Assembly (NCBI GenBank): GCA_050084985.1
Contig: JBITNC010000001.1
Location: forward strand, 128,960,001-129,024,000
Reading direction: 5' to 3'
Length of the DNA stretch: 64,000 nt
Source: Nageia nagi
Lineage: Eukaryota > Pinophyta
Numbering within the stretch: the stretch's first letter is position 1; each line of letters begins with the position of its first letter. Below, piece by piece: positions 34,598 to 46,849 of the stretch. The position numbers and the translations under genes were made by a program. A model generated the notes under the pieces. The model worked only from the letters and a program-made list of their open reading frames with translations. It did no database searches and was not told where the DNA came from.

Positions 34598-35385
34598 TGT
34601 TTACAAATAAAAGTGTATTCAAGAATGTAAATAAATGAATATCTACAGTCTCAAAAGATGCATATATCTATTTGTAAATTCTGAGCTAATGGATAGCAAT
34701 TTATAACAAGATAATTTGATATAGAAGATAATAAATAACTAGAATCAAAATGACATTACCAAAGAATATTGAATTTGTGTACTTATCTCATAAAATGTAC
34801 CTAATATTGATGAATGGAAGATAATGATGAAGCCTCAACAACTAACGAAGTTTGCACCTAAGTTGTAGAGCAAGATGATTCAAAAAGAGGGCCATAGGTG
34901 GTCTATTTCATGCTTATAAGGAGCATTAATGGTCTACTTTCATCTACAAGGGAGCACCAATAGTATTCATTATATTGTAGTCCATATCAAACCAACTCTA
35001 TGCCTTCACATGGACTCTTAATAGTCTCAATTTGATACTCAAATAAGCTTGGAATTATCAGGATGCTCATATAAAGAAGTACATAAACCATAGCCTTGAA
35101 TGGCAATGTCAAGAGACACCTAAAAGATTGCCATCATCAAGACCAGATATATGATCATTTGCCTCCTTGATGTGGACTTACTATTAGATCCTTATTTATA
35201 TAGATAATAATATGACCTACTCCTTAGGTCAATGTGTACCTACATAAATAATAATATAGTAAGTCGATGATATATACTGATCATATCCAAAATAACATTA
35301 ATATTCTTGAACTAGATATATAAGTGTGGGCACATATTTCCTAATGTATTAAATTAAATTCATAAATTAATTTTAGGTGATAACA
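34598..35385 (-). repeat. 5' LTR of element 2
   Basis: Starts TGTTTACAAATAAAAGTG and ends GGTGATAACA in plus reading; paired with 27126-27914. Confidence 0.95.
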
Positions 35386-35390
35386 TATAA
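35386..35390. repeat. Target-site duplication of element 2, right copy
   Basis: TATAA, identical to 27121-27125. Confidence 0.92.
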
Positions 35391-35487
35391 TTTTGTAATC
35401 TGATATAATGTATATCATCTATTTCTCCTTACATTGTAGATCAATTTATTTATGTATTTTTCTATTTTACACAACTTGAGGTCTATA
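35391..35487 (+). repeat. 5' LTR of element 3, last part
   Basis: Continues the LTR interrupted at 27125 and ends just before the primer site at 35491. The exact end is uncertain within a few bases because no second LTR copy is present. Confidence 0.6.
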
Positions 35488-35490
35488 TTT

Positions 35491-35506
35491 TGGTGAACCC
35501 AACATT
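35491..35506 (+). other. Primer binding site of element 3
   Basis: TGGTGAACCCAACATT on the plus strand, sharing the 12-base core with elements 1 and 2. It fixes the orientation of element 3. Confidence 0.75.
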
Positions 35507-35602
35507 CTTACACACCTAGATCCTAATTTAGGGCATACCTTATAAAGATTCATGAATCCATTTTCATTATTATCTCTTCCCTTACTTGAGGTACTTAGAA
35601 TA

Positions 35603-37700
35603 ATGGCTCGAGAAAATGAAAAAACTAGGGTTTGTTCTACATATATTCGAAAGATGAATTTGAATGAAGAACAACCTGAGGTGTCCAAAAGTAAGGTTTA
35701 TTTACCTAAATTTAGGAAAATCATTAGGGTTAACCTTGATTTACCTATATAAGATCCTAATCCTAATGATAGAATTGATAGTGCTGAGGAAAATGATACT
35801 GAATCTACAAATTCTAGCTAGAAAATGGATATTGTTAGATAAACAGTTTGTTAATGATTATAATTTTGATGATGTAAGAGATACTTCCAACAATGATGTT
35901 GAAATTAAATACTTGGATAGGATTCTTAGAACTATTAAATAAATGAAGGAATTGTTATCTAATAAAGAAAAGTTAGAATATTATCTTACTAATAATGTCA
36001 AAACTATTATTGATATTATAACCAATTATGAATTATTGGAAGCAGATTCTATAACTTTGCAATCCTATGATAGTTTGTTCTATTATGAAAATGTAGGTTC
36101 TGCAAAATGAAGGATCTCTACTATTAATTAGGACACCACCAATGGCATGCAAGCCTATACACATGCCGCTAATATCATAAAATAAAATATTACAAAATCT
36201 TTGAATGAAGTGACCATCGAGGATGATGATAAGGAAAGTGATGATGATTTCAAACACTTAATTCTTAACCCTACACATTACAATACAAGTACACTCCTTG
36301 ATAAAGGTAAGGGTATTTTGAATAATTAAGAACTTGTAGTAAATGTTAAAAAATAACTTGCTACTATAATTGATAATGCCTATACACATCACCCTAGTTG
36401 GTCAAAATAAGAACAAAATATTAAGTTTGATGTTCTTATTGATTCTAAAGAAATTGAGTTCTTTCAACAATCTAATGAGAAACAAAAATTAGAGCTTATG
36501 TTGGAATTGGTTCATAGGCTTGAATGTGAAAGAATAAATAGAATAGGACCATTTTTCCACTCAAGGAAAAGGAACTTAGAGATGTGAATAAAACTTCCTC
36601 TCAAATTAGTAATGTACCACCATAACCCCCACTACCAACCCACCAAAAAAAAATGCCTATAGGGCATAATTTTAAAACACTAACTAATGGAAAAATAATG
36701 CATGAAAGGATTGAAAAAATAGGAAAATATCTACATATTAATGATGATAATTTCTTATTTTTCTTGAAGTATCCATTAACTAATAGAATTGTTTCTAAAT
36801 CACTTGTTGGTAAAAAGAGTGTGAAATTTATGAAGTTTAATGGTTCATAACATCAAAAGATGCATATTAGAAAATTTCATGAGGAAGTTATGGAATATGT
36901 TCATGATAAGGATTTTCTTGCAATGTTTTCTTCAAGTAATTTAAAAGATGATGCATTAAAATGGTAATATAGTCTTCCTAAAAAGAGTATTGATAAATAT
37001 AAAGATTTGGTATATCGATTTTTGTTTAAGTATAGATATAATATTGTAGAAAAGGTTCAATTCAAAGATTTGTGTAAAATTAAGAAATTAACTATTCAAT
37101 ATTCATCCAACTTTATGAAAAATTGAAAATAAACTACTAATAAGATTAAAGTGTCTAAGCAAGATTTGAAGAATACTTTTACACATTCTTTGTTACTTAT
37201 GTAGAAATTGTTAGTCATCTCTAATCATGATTTAACATTAGTTGAAATAATAGATATATTATTTAAAAAGGAAGATTTCATAAAGAAACTTCATAACATG
37301 CATTCCAAAAAACCTCCAATGTATGAGAAGAAAGGCAAGCAAGATAAACCTCAGGTATATGAAAAGAAACCAGAAGTTGTCACAACTAATGTTGATAGAA
37401 GAAATAATAAACCACAAAAGAAGTTTACAAGGTTAATTGATAATATTATGAATGTGGTATTAAAATAAGAACATATTAAACTTCCACTAATGGTTCAACA
37501 TCACTTTCATAACAATATTACTAAAAATTATAGGTATGAAGAATTTTATAATTATCATAGGATACCAGGACACCTAACAAGAAATTGCAGGGTCTTAAGA
37601 AATATCATTCAGGATTTGATTGAAAAGAAAGCAATTTAGATGGATGATCATATTGAATAAAATGATGGTATTGTACACCCTATTAATTAATAATTAGAGA
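35603..37700 (+). pseudogene. gag of element 3
   Basis: A likely start lies at 35603 (MARENEKTRVCSTYIRKMNL). The gag domain at about 36850-37110 reads MHIRKFHEEVMEYV, DDALKWYYSLPKKSID and VYRFLFKYRYNIVEKVQF, a standard retrotransposon gag. A zinc-knuckle relic YNYHRIPGHLTRNC is at about 37540-37590, with the first Cys changed to Tyr. Stops are scattered throughout. The long acidic N-terminal part resembles disordered gag leaders in Tat-like elements. Confidence 0.85.
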
Positions 37701-37739
37701 TATTTGAGAATTCATTACAAAAAATAACTCACCAACCAA

Positions 37740-38579
37740 AGGGATTCATTGGTTTGGTAAGTACCTCACATTGTATGTGTTATTATTTCTCTCACAAAGA
37801 TGGATATAGGAAACAATGGCAACAAGTGAAATAGATCCAGGACAAAGCATAGAATGGAAGGGACTATGAAACAAACATCGCTAATGGTGTGCATGCCTAT
37901 ATGCATGTAGAAAATGACATGAAATACACTACTACGAAGGCACTATTTTTGTGCCTACATTGGAAAATTATGTCTCAGTTGCAAAACCTTCCCAAATATG
38001 CAAAGTTATTACTTAAAAGTATAAAAATTTCAAATGGTAGTGTACATTAGATAGGTTGTTTCTTGAAGGGTCAAATGTGTATTATTTATGATCAAAAGGG
38101 ATAATTCACTATTTTATTAGTTTTTTGGGCATATTCTCAACAAATCACTCATATATGTTTCTTTTTAAAATGTTAAAATGCACACTGCTAATGTCATTCA
38201 TCCTATTTATATGCCTTTAAAAGTGTACATTTCTCGAACCATAATAAAAAATAATAATATATCCTCTACCCACAAAGCTTGTTGAACTATTTTAAGGGTG
38301 CATATTACATTTTAGGTTGGTTAAAAAGAAAAAAATATACTTGTGTTCATTTTTCCAATATGTAAAATTTGTTTATTGAAAATTAAAACTTCAAAGTTGT
38401 ATATTTCTTGGGATCTCTTTTGATCATTATGGTTTATTTATAGCAACTTTGACATTGTGATAGTCAATTTGAAAATTGCAAAAGTACAAATGTTGAACAA
38501 ATAGACCATTCATAAAAAACACAAAGCATAAACTTAAAACATACATCCAAAATTGTAAAAAATAAATGGAGCTAAAAAG

Positions 38580-38580
<1 letters not shown>
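37740..38580. other. Unassigned DNA after element 3 gag
   Basis: No domain recognised. The similarity to gypsy elements stops near 37740. A small inverted repeat AGGCAC...GTGCCT occurs at about 37938-37956. The rest is AT-rich and noncoding. Confidence 0.4.

Positions 38581-38582
<2 letters not shown>

Positions 38583-38661
<79 letters not shown>
38583..38661. repeat. TA microsatellite, about 39 perfect units
   Basis: An uninterrupted TA dinucleotide run of about 79 bases. Perfection in an otherwise heavily mutated region suggests recent expansion or polymorphism; length in an assembly should be treated as approximate. Confidence 0.97.
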
Positions 38662-38734
38662 CAAAAGAGTGGATTTGTTTCCATGGTACAATATACTACA
38701 CTAGTCCTAGGCCTTCTCCTAATCTTGCTACTTT

Positions 38735-40800
38735 ATCTAGAAAAGGATACACCACCTGATATATCACTCCCACAAATCCCAAAGGAGGCCATTAGGGCCT
38801 TAGCCCTCTCATATTTACTCCTAAGTATAATAATTTCATTATTCCTATTTTCTATTTTATCCATCAAACTCTGAATAAAATCCCATTATTCATTGGGTGG
38901 AGGCATATCCACCCTCTCTTGTATGCTCTTCAAGGATTGATCCATGGAGGCTATTAGGGCATCTCTCACTACAAGTGTGGCTTGTAAGGTGGAAAGTTGT
39001 GATTGTAGCCTCGAAACCATAGTCTTGAAAAGCTTTAGCCTTCCAATCTCTACCTCTAGGGTAGCAACCTGAGTATAGGTATGTCATGCAAAAAAATATG
39101 TATCATAATTTAGTTTATTTTCAAATAACATGTTTATCCAAAAATAAAAAACTAAAATAAGTTGTAAATTATTGTGAGGTATCACCTATTTCCATAAGTG
39201 GCACCACCTCAACTAGTGTATCCAAACTTGGTGCTCATACAGAAGGCTACTCCTATACTGGGATGTCATGCATGGGGTTTTCTATGTTATGTGGGTCCTC
39301 ATCAGATGACCCCTATGAGGCTACCATCATCTCGTCATCTACCTCATCATCCTCCTTCATACCCAATGGGGCTTATTGAACTAAAACTTACCATGATGTG
39401 TATCCAAGTATAGTACCTAAGGCCATAGAAATATGCTCTATGGAGTCCATGGTATGAGGTTCCTCCCATGTGGTACTCATGATTGTATAATATCTCCCCA
39501 TTAGGGGGAATCCCTCTTAATCATCTACCTAATGTAGTATATGGGCATAGGTGGAATATCATATCATATCCCAAAACTATCTCAAAATATGCTATGATAG
39601 ATAATGCTTTACAAGATTCCTCCTAGTCTAGAGAAAACATGTCTTTCATACCCATGCAAGCTAATGTGCATGATCCTCCCACATGTAGTCAGCATAGGAT
39701 ACCCAAACTTGGTCCTTAAGGTGTAGCTAATTAATATCATGTCTTCTAGCCTCTCATGTCTATGGGTACCTATACCCATGCATCATGGATACCCAACAAG
39801 TCAATGCCAAGTTTGAGGAATTCTCCTTCACTCTTTGTAAATTGATATGATAATCACATATATCTTCTTATACACCCATAATTATATCAAATTGAAGTGA
39901 GAAATGGTGATATTAAACTTATCTACACAAAAAAAATTATGTGGATCAACTACAAATTTGTACCAACATAATAGGCACCCATGTATACCTTGTGTCCCTG
40001 GCACAAATATCCTAAATTATCAATGCCATACCCAATGGAAATGAGGAGCTATTCTTATTTAGGAATAGGTAGGTGCATATGATTGAGGTAATCAAAAACC
40101 TCAAATGTCTATCAGGAGTGGTGAACTTGCATGCCTTTGCTAAATATGCTAACCTATTCTCCCTATCATGGTCTCCCTCCCCAATCAACCATTCTTCTAG
40201 GGTATGATTGTACACATTATTTCCAACCTTCATGTGATGTACCAACTACCTTTGAATTAGGATCCCCCATATTATGTGCATGTCCAAGAGGGTGACAATA
40301 ATTTCACTTAGGGGTAGGTGAAATGTATTCATGTCTAGATCCCACCTCTCCACCAATGCTATCAAAAGAGGTAGGTCATGTTGAATGTGACCAACCAAAG
40401 CTAGGTCATTCAACCCAAATCTCATGAGGATATCATCCTCATGGGTTTTCTTGAGACACCTCATAGCCTTCTCCAATGCTTTTGTCAACATGGGTCCACC
40501 CCTAATCAAGATTTTCTGATCTTGCAAAATAAAAATCCAAATTTACAAGATAATTGAAACTCACAAGTAATTTCACAACTAAAAGAAATAGTGATAACCA
40601 TAATAAAGTAAATTGTAAAACAATCCTTATTGGGGGAAAGGAAATAAAATAAATAAATGAATATAAAATCCTTATCAATTTTTAAAAGGTGGACTAAAAG
40701 AAAACTAGAAAGAAATTTAGATACCCACCACATGCTCAAATGGCAAATTGTGAACATACTCTATAACATGCCCTTTCCATCTAATCATAGGCCAAAAACA
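38735..40800 (-). pseudogene. Relic gene with plant mobile domain and C-terminal coiled coil
   Basis: Minus-strand 40246-40527 reads KILIRGGPM, then LLIALVERWDLDMNTFHLP and IIVTLLDMHIIWGI, the signature of the plant mobile domain (PMD, MAIN-like family). 40012-40245 continues it with NRLAYLAKACKFTTPDRHLR and TYLFLNKNSSSFPLG. An acidic part (KEDDEVDDEMMVAS) lies near 39330, and a heptad-like coiled coil (VATLEVEIGRLKLF, SRLQSQLSTLQATL) at 38890-39080, ending near 38735. Likely introns: one between about 40530 and 40730 with GT and AG edges, another ending near 39075. Stops show decay. PMD proteins occur as host genes and inside transposons; no terminal repeats were found. Confidence 0.75.
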
Positions 40801-41790
40801 TTGTGCCAACCTTGATCTACCATCTTAGTAAGAAAACTAGAATGTGTGGGGGTTAATTAAGTTAGAACAAGTAAATGATTGGGGGAAATGGGTCAAATAA
40901 GATCCAAGAGAAAACAAGTGTAGGATTAATGCCATGATGGACAATAGAGCCATGATCTTCACCAAGAATTGCCAACTACATGCAAGATAGAAACAATGAC
41001 AAGGAGGTCAAACTAAAACATAGAGTGTGCATAGAGATCTAACAATAAGAAAGTGATAAGAAAAAATGAGAAAATTCAACATATCTTCCCCTTTTTGTTC
41101 TAATTTTGGCCCTAAACCCCAACTAGAAAAACTTTTTATCAACTTTCAGTTTTATGCATGGAAAATGATGGTTTATGTGGGAAAAACATAGAGAAATTTT
41201 AATTGTGAAATGTCTCTTTTTCCAAAAAATAATTCTACTACATTCACACCATTATTTATATGCAAAATGTCAAATTAAGGTGCAATCTATTGTATGCTAA
41301 TAAAAAATGTTACAAATGATAAGTTTGAATGTTAACTTTATGTATTAATGATCAAATTAATGATGATTATTTTTTATAATTTATTAATGTTAAAAGGACC
41401 CCATTGGTGGCATGGTTTTCACAAACTTAGAAAATGATTCAAAGGCTATATTTCAATTCATATTTTGCTAAATCCACATGGTAGTATGAATCAAGATATA
41501 TTTGATGGATACATAGAGATTTTAGTTCATAAAATATGAGTTGATTAAATGAAGATGTCAAATTTTGGATTTTTGAATCTATGCATGATTTTGAAAGATT
41601 AAATATTTGAGTATTTATTTTTCAATGCAAATTGAATGCATTATCTTGATAATAAAGGTAAATTATATTATCAAAACATGGGTTTTAAATTGATACCCAA
41701 AACCAATCATAAAAATGGCTTCTAAACCAAGAAACTGCTACCTAGCTATACCTAGTAGTAGCAAAAAAGAGATTAAAGCATCATCAAAAA
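40800..41790. other. Unassigned AT-rich DNA
   Basis: No coding domain on either strand. It may include 5' sequence of the PMD relic on the right side. Nothing further can be supported. Confidence 0.4.
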
Positions 41791-41989
41791 TGCTTCCAAT
41801 ACTTGGATAGAATACATTTCAAACTAATTATCACATTACAACCTAAATATGACCATAAAACAAGACACTATAGCTCTTTGTACTTATTTCCCCCTTTCTT
41901 CCCAAGGGTGGCTTTCTTCTACTTCTTCCTAGCTTCAGCTTTGGTCTACTCCCTAAAATGCAAAACAAAGGAATTAGACTCAGGGATGG

Positions 41990-43860
41990 GCTAGTCTATA
42001 GGTATCTAAGATAAGGGTTTAATGTTAATAGGTTTGGAGACTTTCTCCTTTTTTATATATGCATTTCTTCTACTACTCTCTTTTTGGTGAGAACTTCCTC
42101 CTTGTAATCTTGAGTTTCTTTTGTAGTCTTTCTAGGTTTAGTTTGATCTTGAGTATAGACTAGGATATATGAGAAAGCAACATCAAATTGGGCTACTTGT
42201 GTGCTACCTATAAGTGTAGGATCCATTTCTCCTTTTTTAGTTTGATATATCTCTACAATAGGGGGCTTTGTATGATTAGGATTCTCTATTACAAATTCTT
42301 CAACTTTCTCTTCTTCCTCCATAGGCATTACTTGGTCTTTGATAGGTTCCTTTTCTTGATTATCTTTAGGGATCTAAGAGCTAGGTTCCAAAGTAGTTTG
42401 AGTGACTTGTTGGGGAGATTCTATCAAATTCTCCAAATTTTTGGAGCTTGAACCCTTGGTCTCAATCCCTTTCATAGGAGAAGGGGATGGATATTCCCCA
42501 TATCCTAAGCTAGTGCAGGGGAAGGTTCTTTTTAGTGGCTTTTTTCCTAGACATCAATAACTTTAATCCCTTCCATACCTATATTCTCCTTCTTACCCTT
42601 AACTTTTAAGGATCTAGTGGTCATTCTATAGCTACTCTGAGGGATTTATGCTGCATTTTCCTTTTGGAATCCCTTAGGTTTATTGGGAGAACTATCTTTC
42701 TTTACCATTTTCCCCTTCTATTTGTCCAATTTCTCCATTTGTTCCTTATTATTTTTGGAAGGTCTTAGGGAAACCTAGGGCTCTTTCTTGCTATTCTTCT
42801 TCTTTCCTTTTTTTGATTTTTATAGATGTTTCTTTACTAGAAGTCCCTCCCTCTACATCCTGGATAAAATTGATCTTTTTTGGGTGTTTCAATTAGAGAT
42901 TTTCTATATAGAAAAGTAATAAGACCCAAATGTCTTAGTTGAAGTTCTTCCTTATTTTTGACTTATTAAATAGAAACCCTTATCAATTCTACTAAAAAAA
43001 AAGGAAAGTAGATATGAAATTCTCCCTCCTTTTTGAAGTGATAAAGTAAAATAATGTTAGGGCTAAAGATTATTATGTACCTACTGTCCAACATAAAATA
43101 CTTGGTTACCCATTCTGCTACATGGTTACAAGTAACATGGAGACTTTCTTGATCAATGTTGGTCCTTTACTTGAAGATGGTTTTTCTAGGGATGTAAAAA
43201 GCTTGAATTTCTTTAGGCTTCATGTTTGAATTATGCTTGAACATTCTCCCATCAAGACTCAAAGTGCTAGCTTAAGCAATGGATTCCATGGATAGGTTGA
43301 CTCTCATTGCTCTAATCACAACCATCCATTTTTGTAGCTATTAACCAATAGATATTCAAAAGCAATGTTGTGACCTTGGTAGTTCATTAGGTATCTCTAT
43401 AATCTATTGTTGCTTAGAATGTACCATACTTCACAGTCCCCTTGAAACTCTCTATGGTTTCCTTTTTTAGCCATGCAAATTTTACCCATAGTTGTGAAGA
43501 ATGAACTTGCATGTAGAGGAACTCAAGAAGATTTCTAAAATGGGAGAAGTAGTGGGGATGGAATTATATCCAAATTAATTCAAAGTACACCACCTTTCAA
43601 AATCTCATCTTGGATTTTGTAGTTTCCATGATTTGGTCTATACCATCCAATCGCATCCATAAAAAAATTAATATCAATAGGGTAGATGAATATGGGAAAT
43701 ATGCCAACTGTCACATCATCTACCTCCACTTCCATCAAAATAGTCCATGTCATTCAATAATTTGGGATATCCTCCCATCAACAACTAAGGTGGTGAGGAT
43801 AGGCTCTCATAGGAGCTAGAATCAAAGAGAGTATAAATCAACATCTTTGGTGGGGTCCAA
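41990..43860 (-). pseudogene. Unidentified coding relic, folded start and charged disordered tail
   Basis: Minus-strand coding-like text continues for about 1.8 kb. Toward its 5' end it reads MEVEVDDVTVGIFPIFIYP, FFMDAIGWYRPNHGNY, MKPKEIQAFYIPRKTIF and HVAEWVTKYFMLDSRY. It then turns Lys/Ser-rich (KKRKKKNSKKEP, NNKEQMEKLDK) and ends in an acidic, Thr/Lys-rich part at 42053-42328 (MPMEEEEKVEEF). Several stops and frame changes. I do not recognise the family. It lies immediately downstream of the LINE on the same strand and upstream of the PMD relic, so it could belong to either or to a separate element. Confidence 0.5.
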
Positions 43861-44049
43861 CTAGATGTAACAATCAATACTCTCTAGTAATAGACTTAAA
43901 CATTATTTCCATGTTCAAGCGAGGTTTCAATTATGTTCTTTAAATAGTCTATCATTGCATTCTTTCCAAATTGCTCACTAGACATGAAGAGGGATCATTG
44001 CCTAAATTAGCTTGGATTTTTATTTTTACCTTCTAATTTCTTTTTCTCA

Positions 44050-44260
44050 ATGGTGTTTGCTAATGACTAGGGGGTCACCCAATGATGTTAGAGATTAGAG
44101 TTCACTATATTTCATAGTTCCTTGGCATAACCACAATGGAGGGAGATATGTTTTGAAGTTTCTTCTATGTTTTTACATATAAGACATCTTCTTGGGAATC
44201 TCATCCCCCTTTTTTTGGGCCCTTCATTACTATGGATCTTACCTAGCACAACTACCCATA
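44050..44260 (-). pseudogene. zf-RVT region of the LINE
   Basis: Minus-strand text RFPRRCLICKNIEETSKHIS followed by LHCGYAKELWNI gives a C..C...H...C zinc pattern and the conserved A..LW ending of the zf-RVT region that closes plant LINE ORF2. Confidence 0.88.
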
Positions 44261-44879
44261 AGAAGCTTGCTATTTAGGAATTAGGCCTTTTATCCATACA
44301 CTATCCCATGGTCTCTTTTTAGGACCTTTGTAATTTTGATTAAGAAAATTATATCCAATATTAATTGAATACTCCATATGTTTTCCTTTTTCATCAATCC
44401 AATACAAGTAATCCAATTTCTAAGTGGGGTATAAAGGAATTCTATCTAATTTTTTAAGGATCTTCTCTCTAAATTTTGTTAGCATGGGATTGTTAGGCAT
44501 AAGGATGGACCATAAGGAAGCCTTGTTATTCTAGGAGATGTAATCAATGATTCTAAGATTGAGTTTGGTCTTATTCCATAACATTAGAGGAGTCCATTTG
44601 GGTTGATCAGCCAAAAAAATAGGGCCAATCCATATGTCATCCCAAAATAGTATTGTTTAACCGTTATTAATATCCAAATTGGCTTATGCTACAATGGGAT
44701 CCCTCTTCTCTAGTAGATCATTATAGAAGAAATATCCTTTATGGGAGTTTCTAATGATGATCAAACTATTAGTCCCTTAAATATATTTATTTTTACATAT
44801 TTTAATCCACTCTCTCCCTTCATTCTGACATAGTTTCCAATCCAATTTCATTTGCATTGCTTAGTTGACTAGTTTGATT

Positions 44880-46500
44880 TGTCTAATCCCTAGGTACCTT
44901 TTGATATTTTTCTTCTAAAACATCTCCTAGGATACCAAATACATCCTTTTCTTATCTTTAGTACCTATCCAAATGAATCTTTTACATATTTGATCAATCT
45001 TTTTAGCCACTAGTGCAGGGATTTTATATATGCTTTTCATGAAAATAAGAATACTTTGAAGAGAGGCTTTTGCATACTATATTTTCCCAGTAATATCAAT
45101 AAAACACCTTTCCATCCTTCCATTTTTTTATTTGGTCTATCCAACACCTTATTCTAGAAGCTCCTTTGAACATGAACTTCAAATAATGGCATTCTAAGAT
45201 AGGTAGATGGGGGAGTGCCTATTTAGCATTGAAAAATATGGGATATTGTTACACTTCTCTAGGAGGAGTATTGAAGAAGTATATATTATTTTTTTATAAT
45301 TAATTTTATTTTTAGAAGCAAGTTCATAGTTTTACATAATGAACTTCATGACTTGGGCTTCTCCAATACTTAATTTTCTAATTAAAATGGTATCATCAAC
45401 AATTCGATGATGGGTAATGGGAGAGAAGTTTTGAGAAGCTTTGATTCCTATGATAATTTTGAATTGATTAGGCTCTCTTTATTAATGTTATAAGAGTCTC
45501 AACCATAGTGATGAATATATAAGGTGAGAGAGAGTCACCTTACCTTAGACCTTTGGAGGAATTAAAGAAGACAACAGCTTCACTATTAACAAGAACTGAG
45601 AAACTAGCATAAAAGATACATTTGCTCAACCATGTTGTCCATTGACTCTAGAATCCAAATATTTCAAGGATTTGATACAAATATTTCTAAGAGAATATAT
45701 CATAAGATTTTTGCATATCAAGTTTGATAACCATGGCTTCCTCCTTAGAAGTTTTGATGGAATGTAAGGTTTCATGCATCAAGATAATGCCATCAGAGAT
45801 TCGTCTATCTCTTACAAATACATCCTACTCAATAGATATGATTTTAGGGAGAACTTTAGCAATTATATTTGCTAACAATTTTGTGATAATTTTGTAAATA
45901 GTATTACATATGCCTATTGGTCTAAAATTCTTCAAATTATTTCCACTTAAACTTTAATAATGAGGGTCAAAAAGTGGTGTTCCATATCTTTAGGAGTGTA
46001 TTATGTATATGAAATTCTTATATAGCTTGCACAACATCATCCTTAACAATATTCCAAAAGTGATGAAAGAATCTTTTTGGAAAACCATTAGGCCCTAGTG
46101 CTTTATATTTATCCATCATGAACACCATTGAGGTAATCTCATCTTCAGAAAAGGGGGCCAATAATTTGAGGTTGTCTTCTTATGTAGTTAGGGGGGTATA
46201 TTTTCAAGAAGTTCTCTTTTAGCATTTTGATCCTCATCAATAGATTTTATGAGGAGGTTTTTATATAAGGATACTACCATGTCCTTAATTTCACCTTCAT
46301 TTTTTGTAACACTTTTATCTTCCCTTTCCAATGTGCATATTTTGTTGAAGGATTTTCTTCTTAAAGTTGATAGCTTAAATAATTTTGTATTTTGATCCCC
46401 CTCTTTATATTAGGATATTATGGATTTTTGTTTCTATAATATTTCTTCTATTTTTCAAGATAACTTGATATTGGTCTCTCAGGGAGTTTTTTTTTAAAGT
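44880..46500 (-). pseudogene. Reverse transcriptase of the LINE (ORF2)
   Basis: Near 45480-45620 the minus strand reads SVLVNSEAVVFFNSSKGLR, a stop, then GDSLSPYIFI, the highly conserved LINE block SRGLRQGDPLSP with the Gln codon now a stop. The catalytic block near 45390-45420 reads HHRIVDDTILI, where FADD is normal: both Asp remain. Copies element RNA at the nick in active LINEs. Heavily broken. Confidence 0.92.
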
Positions 46501-46849
46501 AGTTTCTAAGGATCTTCCTTCTTTCTAGATAGTGGTTTCAATCAAGTTAAGTTCTCTTCTTATTTCTACCTTCTACTTGTCAATGTGCTTGAAGTTGTTT
46601 TTGCTCCAAAATTTGAACTTTCCTTTCACTATACTAAGTTTCTTTTGAAGTTAGAACATTTTTGTCCTCTTTATCTTTATGTTCCACCATTTATTAATTT
46701 TTTCTTCAATTTTTATGTGATTAAGCCATATAGCTTCAAATCTAAAGGGGGCACATTTTTTAGAATATGGAGATGCTTGTCGTAACAAGGGAATGTGATT
46801 TGAACAAATTTTAGTTTGGGCTAGTAATGCTTAGTCAATGAACTTATCA

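Larger units (their letters stand above)
27126..35385 (-). mobile_element. Element 2: complete Ty3/gypsy Tat-like retrotransposon
   Basis: 8.26 kb with LTRs of 789 and 788 bases (27126-27914, 34598-35385) and a perfect TATAA duplication. The minus strand reads primer site, gag, protease, RT, RNase H, second RNase H, integrase, repeat-bearing 3' region, purine tract. It sits inside the 5' LTR of element 3. Coding domains are the best preserved of the minus-strand elements but still interrupted by stops. By eye the LTRs differ at roughly one site in eight. Confidence 0.95.
26476..37740 (+). mobile_element. Element 3: 5' part of a Ty3/gypsy element, split by element 2
   Basis: Consists of a 5' LTR (26476-27125 plus 35391 to about 35487), a primer site at 35491, and gag to about 37700. 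Protease, RT and integrase are absent from the rest of the window in this orientation and context, so the element is truncated or interrupted near 37740. It shares the primer-site core TGGTGAACCCAA and LTR similarity with element 1, so it belongs to the same family group. Confidence 0.7.

Noticed and set aside
37928-37960. CACTACTACGAAGG resembles the terminal repeat of a CACTA DNA transposon
   Set aside because: No matching inverted end with TAGTAGTG was found at a sensible distance. The candidates near 41750 and 43548 do not match beyond a few bases, and no transposase was seen.
38427-38684. Minus-strand open frame with an Ile-Tyr run
   Set aside because: The run is the translation of the TA microsatellite.
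41747-41762. Small hairpin GCTAC...GTAGC, possible terminal repeat
   Set aside because: Stem of about five bases only, with no partner or duplication.
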